A program made the translations under genes and the position numbers. DNA of 64,000 nt from Dyadobacter arcticus (lineage in GTDB: Bacteria > Bacteroidota > Bacteroidia > Cytophagales > Spirosomataceae). The notes under the pieces are model-generated. The model was not told the origin of the DNA, did not search any database, and was given only the letters and a program-made list of their open reading frames with translations. Positions 19,872-27,731 of the stretch are shown here, one piece after another. The stretch is from positions 1 to 64,000 of the forward strand of contig NZ_JAASQJ010000004.1 in NCBI RefSeq assembly GCF_011762185.1, written 5' to 3'. How positions within the stretch are numbered: the first letter of the stretch is position 1; every line of letters starts with the position of its first letter.

Positions 19872-20981
19872 TCAAATGTTTATGGTTACTTCTGAATAAA
19901 ACTTGCTATTTTCTTCTCTCAGGACACTAAGGTCTGGAATGGACAGGTTGCTGATCTTCTCTGGCGTTGTCGACATGTCTTTGAGGCTGATCTTAGCGAG
20001 TACTGGCGGGCTGCCCCGCATGAGGGGGTCTTCCCTTGACTCAATTTCCGACACCGACGTGAATATGGCGAGTTTTGGAGTAGGGGTAACCCCTGAAAAT
20101 ACAGTGCTGGAGTCAGAGATTTCCACGAACGGTGATGTCAATACGTTGCGCTCCATTCGAATCGTGTAACGCCAGAATGTTTTCCTCGCCGTTAGCTTCA
20201 ACATGTATTTGGGACGGGCAGGACTGAGCGAAAAATCGGTTTCCAGGATCTGGTAGTTCGGTTGTGCGTCTTTAAAAAAGGCTTCGAATACCGCAAATAC
20301 GTCCGTCCTGTTGCCACCATAAAAGAAGGTATCTTTCACAGAACCTGATACTTCCAACTGATACCTGCCCTCGGGCAGCGAAGAGAGGTCAAATGACAGT
20401 AAGGTTTTTCCATTAGTCCTGGTGGCGGATTTAGGAACGACCAGATCGGCTCCATTAACTGCAATAACCTTTACCGCGTCCGCACTTACGACACCCGGCA
20501 TTTCGTATGCATACGCCGAAGTCCGCAGGCGTATCAGATCATCGGTCAGATTTACAGCGGGTTGTGTACTGAGACGTAAATCGTCCCTGGCATCGGTATT
20601 GGTGGGCAAATTGTTGAAATAATAAATCTGTCCCATCGATAGCTCCCTAAATGCAACCTCGGAAAAGCTAAGCACTCCCTTGTTTTTTAATGACAAAATA
20701 AAGGTGAGCCTGGTATCCGATTTTGGCTTCCGGACAACTGAAAGAATGCTCGGTGCTGTTTCTGTTGTTTCCGAAAAAAGTTTAAAACCGTTTGGCACAC
20801 GACGGAAAACCATTCCAAACTGCCGGATGAGTGCCTCGGTTGTTTTTGTACAAAGAATATCGAAATCCTCCTGTACCGCCGGATTTGGCGACGTCAGGTT
20901 TTGTCCGTTTCTGTAAAAGCTGTTGCGCACCGCAAAGCTGAACAGTTCAGTATACACAGATCTGATCATGTTCAATAGCAT
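19872..20981 (-). CDS. Unrecognised 369-residue eCIS-associated protein
   Basis: I do not recognise this protein family. It has no signal peptide or membrane segment. The N-terminal 60 residues look helical, and the rest is rich in alternating hydrophobic and polar residues, suggesting beta sandwiches, with a PEGRYQLEVSG segment resembling an Ig-like strand. It lies 20 bases after the Pvc16-type cap gene and 9 bases before the sheath gene. That placement suggests a structural part at the distal end (cap adaptor) or a surface decoration. An alternative start is the ATG at 20969. Confidence 0.7.
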   Translation of the reverse strand: MLLNMIRSVYTELFSFAVRNSFYRNGQNLTSPNPAVQEDFDILCTKTTEALIRQFGMVFRRVPNGFKLFSETTETAPSILSVVRKPKSDTRLTFILSLKNKGVLSFSEVAFRELSMGQIYYFNNLPTNTDARDDLRLSTQPAVNLTDDLIRLRTSAYAYEMPGVVSADAVKVIAVNGADLVVPKSATRTNGKTLLSFDLSSLPEGRYQLEVSGSVKDTFFYGGNRTDVFAVFEAFFKDAQPNYQILETDFSLSPARPKYMLKLTARKTFWRYTIRMERNVLTSPFVEISDSSTVFSGVTPTPKLAIFTSVSEIESREDPLMRGSPPVLAKISLKDMSTTPEKISNLSIPDLSVLREENSKFYSEVTINI

Positions 20982-21001
20982 TGAGAATTTTTACCTGGCA
21001 T

Positions 21002-21622
21002 TCAGTTCAACCGATCTCTGAGACCGATTTCCACGATTGGTTCTACCACTTCTCCCTGGGTTTCGAAGAAAGTGAGCATCCTGACTTTATAAAGAATATA
21101 GGGAAGGTGTTTTGTGCCCAATGCAGCCCACATATTGTTCTGCTGTTCGAGTGTAAGGGTATGTATTTGAAAATCAAGCCTTTCGATGAGCCTCCATGGC
21201 CGGGTGGACGGTTCGGAAACGCTTGCATTCATACCGGGATACCGGTCTTTAGTAAAAATTGGATTTGCCTGGAAAAAGCTCACCACATTTGAAATATCGT
21301 GCAGGCTTTGTAAGTAATCCACGGCGGTAGCGGCGAAAAGCAACTGTAAATTCATCGTCACCGGCGCTCGGAGCTTCATCAGTTGATCGTCGTCCATTCT
21401 CACAAAAGTGGGTCTAATACCTTCCAGCCGCTCTTCTTCCAGATTAACTAACGTCAGTTGGATATGCTTTTCCGTATCCACCGTCGAATTCCCGGATGGC
21501 GAATAAAACCCGGAGATCCTAAGAAATGAACTCACGGATGGATAAATCAGCGGCTCCTTATTGAAACAATAGGTCGATAGCTCGCTCTTCACGAATTCGA
21601 AAACAGTCCGTATCATAAACAT
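21002..21622 (-). CDS. Pvc16/DUF4255 tail terminator (cap) protein
   Basis: A 206-residue protein of the DUF4255/Pvc16 family. Visible landmarks are HIQLTLVNLEEER (about residues 48-60), an APVTMNLQLLFAA strand, a VVSFFQANPIF segment and a C-terminal LPYILYKVRML. The family caps the end of the tube and sheath and is usually encoded at the edge of the locus. Here it is the first gene of the operon. An internal Met3 is an alternative start. Confidence 0.88.
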   Translation of the reverse strand: MFMIRTVFEFVKSELSTYCFNKEPLIYPSVSSFLRISGFYSPSGNSTVDTEKHIQLTLVNLEEERLEGIRPTFVRMDDDQLMKLRAPVTMNLQLLFAATAVDYLQSLHDISNVVSFFQANPIFTKDRYPGMNASVSEPSTRPWRLIERLDFQIHTLTLEQQNNMWAALGTKHLPYILYKVRMLTFFETQGEVVEPIVEIGLRDRLN

Positions 21623-22046
21623 CTATTAATGTGGTGATTGCTGCAATAAAGCTGGCTTTCATTAAATTTAATCTCGGAACACTTTGCTAAACTCAGAGCC
21701 TCTCGCAAACTTGGCGAAATTTTCGGATCACGTAAATGAAAAATACAAAGTGGGTTAAATCAATAATAAGTCCGAATGAAGCGTCATTCAGGATAGCCCG
21801 AAATTTATGGACATTAAAGAAGCGGGTAGGCTGTATTTTATATCGAACGTGTATGATATATCAATATTACTATTTTTTCACTTTCCGTCCATATAAAAAA
21901 GTTTGTTATTATTAAACGGTTATAGCAAGCAAAGCTATTATAAGATTTAAAGTCTTTTAAAGATCTTAGTTCAATTGGCCAAAACAAAAACCAGTTGATG
22001 CAACAGCAACTAACGTATGAGCGATTTCAACAATGGGATGTTATGA
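21623..22046. other. AT-rich leader region upstream of the eCIS operon
   Basis: About 420 bases without a gene. It is visibly richer in A and T than the operon and must contain the operon's promoter, on the minus strand, but I cannot point to a good TTTG/TAnnTTTG pair. A hairpin with the stem GAATGA/TCATTC, extended by TCC/GGA around a bulged A, lies at 21771-21793, roughly 150 bases before the first start codon. It could be a leader structure. I see no repeats or tRNA. Confidence 0.4.
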
Positions 22047-22242
22047 GAGTCTCCACATCATGAATCACTTCCTGATTGTCAGCAACTAACCTTTTTGAAT
22101 GAACAAATCGCAGCATTAGTTGGAGCCGATTTTGCGGCAGGAATACTTGGGACGATATGAGACATTGCTTAGGCACATGCGCGACTTCATCAAATGGAAA
22201 TACAAGGAGATCAGCTACCATACGACGATGAATTACAAATTC
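22047..22242 (+). pseudogene. Frameshifted fragment of a tyrosine recombinase (integrase)
   Basis: Two adjacent frames together give the N-terminal SAM-like domain of a Bacteroidota phage-type integrase. The first frame, ending at the TGA at 22158, reads NEQIAALVGADFAAG. After a shift, the second continues RYETLLRHMRDFIKWKYKE and reaches NYKF near 22242. In intact homologues these pieces form one continuous block. The catalytic domain is absent, and the sequence after 22242 no longer matches. It is a dead relic of a mobile element, 0.4 kb upstream of the injection-system operon. Confidence 0.65.
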
Positions 22243-22270
22243 AGTGGAAATGATGAAAGCAATTTTGACA

Positions 22271-22306
22271 GGAAAGCGGGCCAGGAATACCCCAAGCCCG
22301 CTTTCC
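22271..22306 (-). terminator. Terminator-like hairpin downstream of susD
   Basis: A perfect 11-base-pair stem, GGAAAGCGGGC/GCCCGCTTTCC, with a 14-base loop lies 93 bases after the SusD stop codon. There is no long T run on either side, so termination efficiency is uncertain. Confidence 0.5.
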
Positions 22307-22398
22307 ACATTAATTTAGCTATTGCTAATCTCTTTAATCAGCTGAACCCAAAATCATTGCACGTTCCTGATAATTCATATTTCGGATCTCAAATCGGT

Positions 22399-24147
22399 TT
22401 AATATCCTGGGTTTTGCACTAAAAACCCTTCTTCGCTGGAAGCCCCGTCGACTGCTCGTTGAGGAATCGGGAACAATCTTTTGTTAACATCCTTATCGGT
22501 TTTCCCCGTCCAATTACCCTCGTATTTGCCAAACCGTATTTGATAATTTCGTCTAAATGCTTCCCAGTAGAGCTCGAATCCCGATTCGCGAAATAGTATA
22601 TCAAGATCAATATTTTTCAAGGCATCCGGGGTCTGATCAGGTCGGGCATTTCTAGAAGTTCTTAAGGTATTTACATCGGCCAAAGCCCCGGCATTGTCAC
22701 CATTTCTTAACTTGGCCTCGGCACGCATCAAATAAATCTCTCCTAGGCGGATCAAAACCAGATCAACACTACTGTAGCTACAGCAATTGGGAGCGGTGTG
22801 ACTGAACTGATACTTTGAAAATCGGTAACCTGTATTATGTAAACTCCCCGGGGCGCTAAAATCAACATTCAGTGTATGGTTAACATAGGTTAGGTTTGCA
22901 CCACTAGTTCTTCTATTGATAACGGGATATATCCTTACCTTACCATCGCCGCAAGTCAAAATATTACCTCCTCCGTCCTTTCTTGGGCCCCATATAACAC
23001 CACGAAGTATTCCCCTGTCCATTTCAAACTTTGTGGCCTCCACACAGTAATAATGCTCAGAATCATTGAGTGGAGTTACCCCAGTTAAGTCTTTAAGTTT
23101 ATCAGGGACAATTGTATTTTTCTTAAAGAAACGGGCATCGGCATCGGCAGGATCAACATTGCCGTAGGCATTTACCCAAGTCTGATAAAAGTCAGGTGTA
23201 GCTGCTACCGCGTCCGTTCCACGTGTATTTGGAAATTCAGGTCTCGGAATTTGATCACCGGATATGGGCCAATACGCCCACCGCTGGTGGTCGGTTTCAA
23301 GTACCCCTCTTTGGTCAAGTGCGAATATAAGTTCAGGATTGACGTGATTATCATCACTGAACAAATCAAAATATTCAGCCGACAATGAATAAGGTCCAGA
23401 AATGATGGCGCTGGTATATTGTATCACCTTATCCATATCCTCTTTATTAAATTTGGGCGTACCATAAGGATCGCGATAAACCGCAGCATTCAAATACAAG
23501 CGGGCCAACAATGCCCTTACGGCATTTTGATTTATCCTACCCGGGTCCTTGTCTTTTTTAATTACATCAACAACCGACAAAAGCTCGCTCTCGATATAAC
23601 CAATTGCTTCTTGTCCCCGAAGAATTTCAGATCTTTCACCGGAGAGCTCTTTTTTGAAAACGACACCCCAATTATCAAGTGCCAGCATATTAAGGTATGC
23701 CTTCATGGCGACCATTTCGAAATAACCATCTTGCGCACTTACATTACCATTTTCACTTTCTGATTTTAGTCTTTCCGCAGCGATTACCGCTCTTGATAAA
23801 GTTAAGGTAATATTCGTCCAGGTATCCCCAACTAAGCTGTTACTAGGGGTCATAAGATGCTGGTGAACCGCTATAAACTTGCCACCATCATACCAGTCCG
23901 TTCCTCCCCGATAGGGAAGGATGCCTTCATCAGAAGCAACTTCTTGCAGTCCAAAATTGCCGGTATGCAGCCACACACCTTGCCGGAGAAGACCATATAC
24001 CGGTGCTACTGACCCACTTACAATTTCCGCTTGGCCGGTACCTGTCAGAGACTCATCGAGAATCTCTTCATCTAATGTGGTACAACCGAAAAATGCCAAT
24101 AAAAGAACCACTATTGTCAGGCTTGTATTAAATCTTATATTTTTCAT
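22399..24147 (-). CDS. SusD/RagB-family nutrient-binding lipoprotein
   Basis: A 582-residue SusD-like protein. It has a lipoprotein signal (LLLAFFGC, Cys22), TPR-like helices in the N-terminal half (AYLNMLALDNWGVVF region near 150) and the C-terminal SusD segments VLIRLGEIYLMRAEAKLRNGD and LDILFRESGFELYWEAFRR. It binds its ligand at the cell surface and lids the partner SusC pore. It follows the SusC gene in the usual order. The ligand cannot be told from sequence; the neighbouring tannase-like gene suggests plant aromatic esters or decorated sugars. Confidence 0.92.
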   Translation of the reverse strand: MKNIRFNTSLTIVVLLLAFFGCTTLDEEILDESLTGTGQAEIVSGSVAPVYGLLRQGVWLHTGNFGLQEVASDEGILPYRGGTDWYDGGKFIAVHQHLMTPSNSLVGDTWTNITLTLSRAVIAAERLKSESENGNVSAQDGYFEMVAMKAYLNMLALDNWGVVFKKELSGERSEILRGQEAIGYIESELLSVVDVIKKDKDPGRINQNAVRALLARLYLNAAVYRDPYGTPKFNKEDMDKVIQYTSAIISGPYSLSAEYFDLFSDDNHVNPELIFALDQRGVLETDHQRWAYWPISGDQIPRPEFPNTRGTDAVAATPDFYQTWVNAYGNVDPADADARFFKKNTIVPDKLKDLTGVTPLNDSEHYYCVEATKFEMDRGILRGVIWGPRKDGGGNILTCGDGKVRIYPVINRRTSGANLTYVNHTLNVDFSAPGSLHNTGYRFSKYQFSHTAPNCCSYSSVDLVLIRLGEIYLMRAEAKLRNGDNAGALADVNTLRTSRNARPDQTPDALKNIDLDILFRESGFELYWEAFRRNYQIRFGKYEGNWTGKTDKDVNKRLFPIPQRAVDGASSEEGFLVQNPGY

Positions 24148-24194
24148 TTTGATTTGGTTATGGACGTGATCTTAAATGATGTGTTTGTTTTCTT

Positions 24195-27100
24195 TTAAAA
24201 TGTTACATTAAGACCGAGCACAAATGTTCTTGCCCTTGGATACGTAAATCGGTCAATGCCAAAAGTTTGGATTCCACCAGAAGCCGATCCCGTATTAACT
24301 TCCGGGTCAAAACCTGAGTAATCGGTTATTACAAAGAGGTTTTGACCAGTTAATGTAAGACTGGCTCGTTGGAAGACATCCGCCAATCTGCTCCCAGTTA
24401 AATTCAGGTTATAGGCCAGTGTAGCGTTATTCAATCTTAAAAAAGAACCATTCTCCAAATAACGTGTCGACACAATATTGGCATTGGTCAACGCCTCATT
24501 TGGGTATTGGATGGCAAAATCCGTAGTGTTATTGGACTTGGCCAATTGCGACCTATTGAACAGGGTCATGGTTGTATGGTTGAAAATTTTATTTCCTGCT
24601 ACACCATTGAAATTCAAACCCAAGTCAAATGTTTTGTACTTCAAGTTTAAATTATATCCATAGATTAATTTCGGAATCGCACTGCCCACTACAAGACGGT
24701 CATTGTCCAGTATTTGACCATCTCCATTGGTGTCCCTGAATGCGTTCTGGCCGTTATCCGCATTAATTCCGTCGAACTGATACATATAGAATGCCCCTAA
24801 CGACTCATTGTTGATATAACCATTAATGGTCGCGCCCGATTGGCCAGAACCTTGGGCTGCACCTGTTGCCAAGACCGCATAAGGGGAATTTTGCACGTTA
24901 TTTTGAATATAGGTCAGGTTACCACCAATATTATAAGAGAAGTCACGTTTTTGGTCGCTACCGTAGTTCAGCGTAAGTTCGATGCCATTGTTCTGAATAA
25001 CCATACCCGGGATATTGTTCCAGTATGTAGAGGTAGGCTGAACAGGGTCTGACGGAACAACTTCCAAAAGTATATTGGAAGATTCCTTATTGAAGTAATC
25101 CAATGTACCGGTCATTCTGGAACCAAAGAATGCGAAATCAATTCCTAAATCTATTTGGGTGGATACCTCCCATTGTAAATTCGGGTTTGCTAATCGCGTA
25201 TATATAATCCCGTACGGATAGCCTTGCAATGAAGTAGCGTCGGTATCAATAGGATATGTACTGACACTTCCGGCGCCTGTTTGTAATCGCTGCTCTAAAT
25301 AACTGGCTTTTGTGATTTTGGAGGGAATCTCCTGGTTACCTGTTCGGCCCCAACTTGCTCGTAATTTTAAGTTATTGAAAAACGAATTGTCCATAAAATT
25401 TTCGTTGCTAATGTTCCATCCCAATGCAAAAGAAGGAAAATAGCCGTACTTGTTATTCTCTCCGAACTTGGAGGACCCATCGGCACGAAACGTACCAGTG
25501 AACATGTACTTATTACCATATACGTAGTTCACTCTGCCGAAGAAAGATTGCAGCTCGTTTTTAAGGGCGTCCGAACTTACCGCAGTAGGAAATGCTGTTG
25601 TACTGGTATGGTCTTGATAAATAGGCTCAATATTATTATTTGCAAAACCGCGGTATGTAGTTGTTCTGGTTTCATCCAAAAACTTTTGGAAAGAATGTCC
25701 TGCCAATACAGTAACATTATGAACATCCTTGTTCCAATTATAGGTAAGCGTATTTTCAACAAGTTGATTGGTATTTGAATTGATGGCAGCATCCAATACC
25801 CCATTAGAAATATCAGACTCATTGATAACTGCCGGATAGGGTTTGTACTGCTCATTCCTATTCGTGGCGGAATAATCAACACCGAAATTTAACTTATAAG
25901 TAAGGCCGTCAAATATCTCTATAGATGGTGAGAAATTCGCCAAAATCCGGTTATTAATGGCTTTGTCACTAAATAAATCATATCTGGCAAGTGGATTTAA
26001 GGCATTTGTGTTCAATAGGGTAGGTTTACCGTCTGTGTATGGAGCAACCGTTGGGTTCAAACTCAGCATATCACTGATGGTTGAAGTAATGCTTGGGCGT
26101 AAATTTTCGGTGTGGGAGGCCGTAAGATTGTAATCAATATTTAATCTGCCATTGAATGCCCTTTGATTCATATTCAATTTTCCCGAATAACGTTTTAGCC
26201 TGCTATTCTTCAAAATTCCTTCTTGATCCTGATAACCGACTGATGTGAAGTAGGAAAAATTCCCACTGCTGGCACCGCTCATCGACAAATTAAGATTATT
26301 TGATACACCCCTTTGGGTCAATTCATCTTGCCAATTCGTGTTTGCATTAAAGTCTTGCAAGGTTCCGCCGGTGGCCACCACTTGGCTGCGAAAAGCGTCG
26401 GCATCAAAAACATCTATTGTATTGGCTATGGACGACACAGCGGTGGATGCTGCAAAATTAATTTGCGGTTTTCCTTTTCCTTTCTTAGTGGTAATTACTA
26501 CCACACCATTTGCTGCCCTCGAACCATATACCGCTGTTGCACTGGCATCTTTTAGCACATCGATACTTTCAATATCGTTAGGGTTAATAAAGTTTAGGGG
26601 ATTGGTGGGAACACCCGTAGAGGAATTGTCTAACAAAAATCCATCGACCACATAAAGCGGCTGTGTTCCCGACCGCAAACTACCGATACCCCTGATAATT
26701 ATATCTTGTGCTGCCCCAGGTTCGCCACTATTTGCTGCAATGGACACACCGGCCAATTTACCCTGCAACAGTTCACCTGGGTTCGTTACCACGCCCCTAT
26801 TAAAACTTTCACTATTAATAGATGAAATGGCGCCAGTAACGTCTGACCTTTTTTGGGTACCGTAACCAACTACAACAACCTCATTCAATTGTGAAAGATT
26901 GGGGTTTAATTGGACTACTATTGATGATTGCCCGTTCACTGAAACTTCCTTTGAAGAATATCCCACGAAAGAAATTTCAAGCATGGCATCGGAATCGGCA
27001 TCAATAACAAATTTTCCATCAGTATCCGTTGTTGTGCCTCTTGTCGAGCCTTTAACAATAACCGTAGCACCAGGTAACGGTGCTCCCTTGTCATCCGTGA

Positions 27101-27281
27101 CCTTACCCGAGATTGGCTGGGCGGCGGATACAACATCCGATAGCGGATCAGCTATTGTGACAATCACCTCCTTATTCATATTGTTAGAAAACGCATGGGA
27201 CGGTACATCGCAAAATCCAGCCCAGGATATCAAACATGCGGAAGCACAGATGATTTTGGATAATCGTAATTTTGAATTCAT
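24195..27281 (-). CDS. SusC/RagA-family TonB-linked outer membrane transporter
   Basis: A 1028-residue SusC-type protein. Residues 55-127 form a carboxypeptidase-like domain (ISGKVTDDKG to VVQLNPN), then comes the EVVVVGYGTQKR segment (134-145), a plug domain with IRGIGSLRSGTQPLYVVDG, and a C-terminal beta barrel ending in LGLNVTF. It should import ligands caught by the SusD partner, energised by TonB. Codon use is AT-richer than in the flanking genes, consistent with acquisition as a unit. No sigma/anti-sigma or hybrid regulator gene is adjacent. Confidence 0.93.
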   Translation of the reverse strand: MNSKLRLSKIICASACLISWAGFCDVPSHAFSNNMNKEVIVTIADPLSDVVSAAQPISGKVTDDKGAPLPGATVIVKGSTRGTTTDTDGKFVIDADSDAMLEISFVGYSSKEVSVNGQSSIVVQLNPNLSQLNEVVVVGYGTQKRSDVTGAISSINSESFNRGVVTNPGELLQGKLAGVSIAANSGEPGAAQDIIIRGIGSLRSGTQPLYVVDGFLLDNSSTGVPTNPLNFINPNDIESIDVLKDASATAVYGSRAANGVVVITTKKGKGKPQINFAASTAVSSIANTIDVFDADAFRSQVVATGGTLQDFNANTNWQDELTQRGVSNNLNLSMSGASSGNFSYFTSVGYQDQEGILKNSRLKRYSGKLNMNQRAFNGRLNIDYNLTASHTENLRPSITSTISDMLSLNPTVAPYTDGKPTLLNTNALNPLARYDLFSDKAINNRILANFSPSIEIFDGLTYKLNFGVDYSATNRNEQYKPYPAVINESDISNGVLDAAINSNTNQLVENTLTYNWNKDVHNVTVLAGHSFQKFLDETRTTTYRGFANNNIEPIYQDHTSTTAFPTAVSSDALKNELQSFFGRVNYVYGNKYMFTGTFRADGSSKFGENNKYGYFPSFALGWNISNENFMDNSFFNNLKLRASWGRTGNQEIPSKITKASYLEQRLQTGAGSVSTYPIDTDATSLQGYPYGIIYTRLANPNLQWEVSTQIDLGIDFAFFGSRMTGTLDYFNKESSNILLEVVPSDPVQPTSTYWNNIPGMVIQNNGIELTLNYGSDQKRDFSYNIGGNLTYIQNNVQNSPYAVLATGAAQGSGQSGATINGYINNESLGAFYMYQFDGINADNGQNAFRDTNGDGQILDNDRLVVGSAIPKLIYGYNLNLKYKTFDLGLNFNGVAGNKIFNHTTMTLFNRSQLAKSNNTTDFAIQYPNEALTNANIVSTRYLENGSFLRLNNATLAYNLNLTGSRLADVFQRASLTLTGQNLFVITDYSGFDPEVNTGSASGGIQTFGIDRFTYPRARTFVLGLNVTF

Positions 27282-27419
27282 AAAATTTTAGTATTGTTGA
27301 GACAGAAATTTTTTAGTCACTTTATTAATTTATCTAGCTCTAAAAGTAGTCCGACCGTACTAGAGTAAGGTTAAAAATGCGTTAAGATTGTATTAACAAT
27401 AATTGCAAAAAGCTCCTAA

Positions 27420-27662
27420 GTTCTGGTAGCTAATGCGTCAGGAATAGGCTCGCGGGTTGTTTCACTGAAACTTGAAAGGGACGCTCCGATAATCATGTAC
27501 CCAAACCCTGTCTGCGACCTGATCAACCTGAATTTTAAATGTGATTTACCAAACATTACTTTCACTGACCTCCGGGGCAGGGATATTCCGCTGCAAACAA
27601 GCGAGCCTTCTACCGGCCGGCTTGTGATCCTGGCAAGTCACCGTGATCTTAGTTCCGGAATT
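27420..27662 (+). pseudogene. Relict type IX secretion C-terminal sorting domain
   Basis: An open frame without its body reads SRVVSLKLE, then MYPNPVCDLINLNFK, then ITFTDLRGRD and DLSSGI. This is the pattern of the type A sorting domain that targets proteins to the Bacteroidota type IX secretion system (YPNP, TDLxGR, LSSGIY). The upstream part of the protein is missing and the end is lost after DLSSGI. It runs in frame into the esterase gene's leader by chance, so the esterase should not be annotated from 27495. Confidence 0.6.
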
Positions 27663-27731
27663 CAATGGGGAAAAAGTCAGTTCTTCTTGCTTTATGAAAG
27701 AAATGCGCACAGGTTATTAAACAATTCACCT

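Noticed and set aside
469..21622. Prophage interpretation of the contractile gene cluster
   Set aside because: There are no head, portal, terminase, lysis or replication genes; the AAA+ ATPase, DUF4157, DUF5908 and Pvc16 genes are eCIS hallmarks.
469..21622. Type VI secretion system
   Set aside because: No TssJ/L/M membrane complex or ClpV-type gene is present, and the cap and large baseplate proteins match eCIS.
22027..22308. 93-codon minus-strand frame next to the integrase remnant
   Set aside because: It is antisense to the recognisable integrase fragment and shows no family features.
27495..27731. N-terminal 79-residue extension of the tannase-like protein
   Set aside because: The extension carries a type IX sorting domain pattern that belongs at a C-terminus, and a clear signal peptide starts at 27732.
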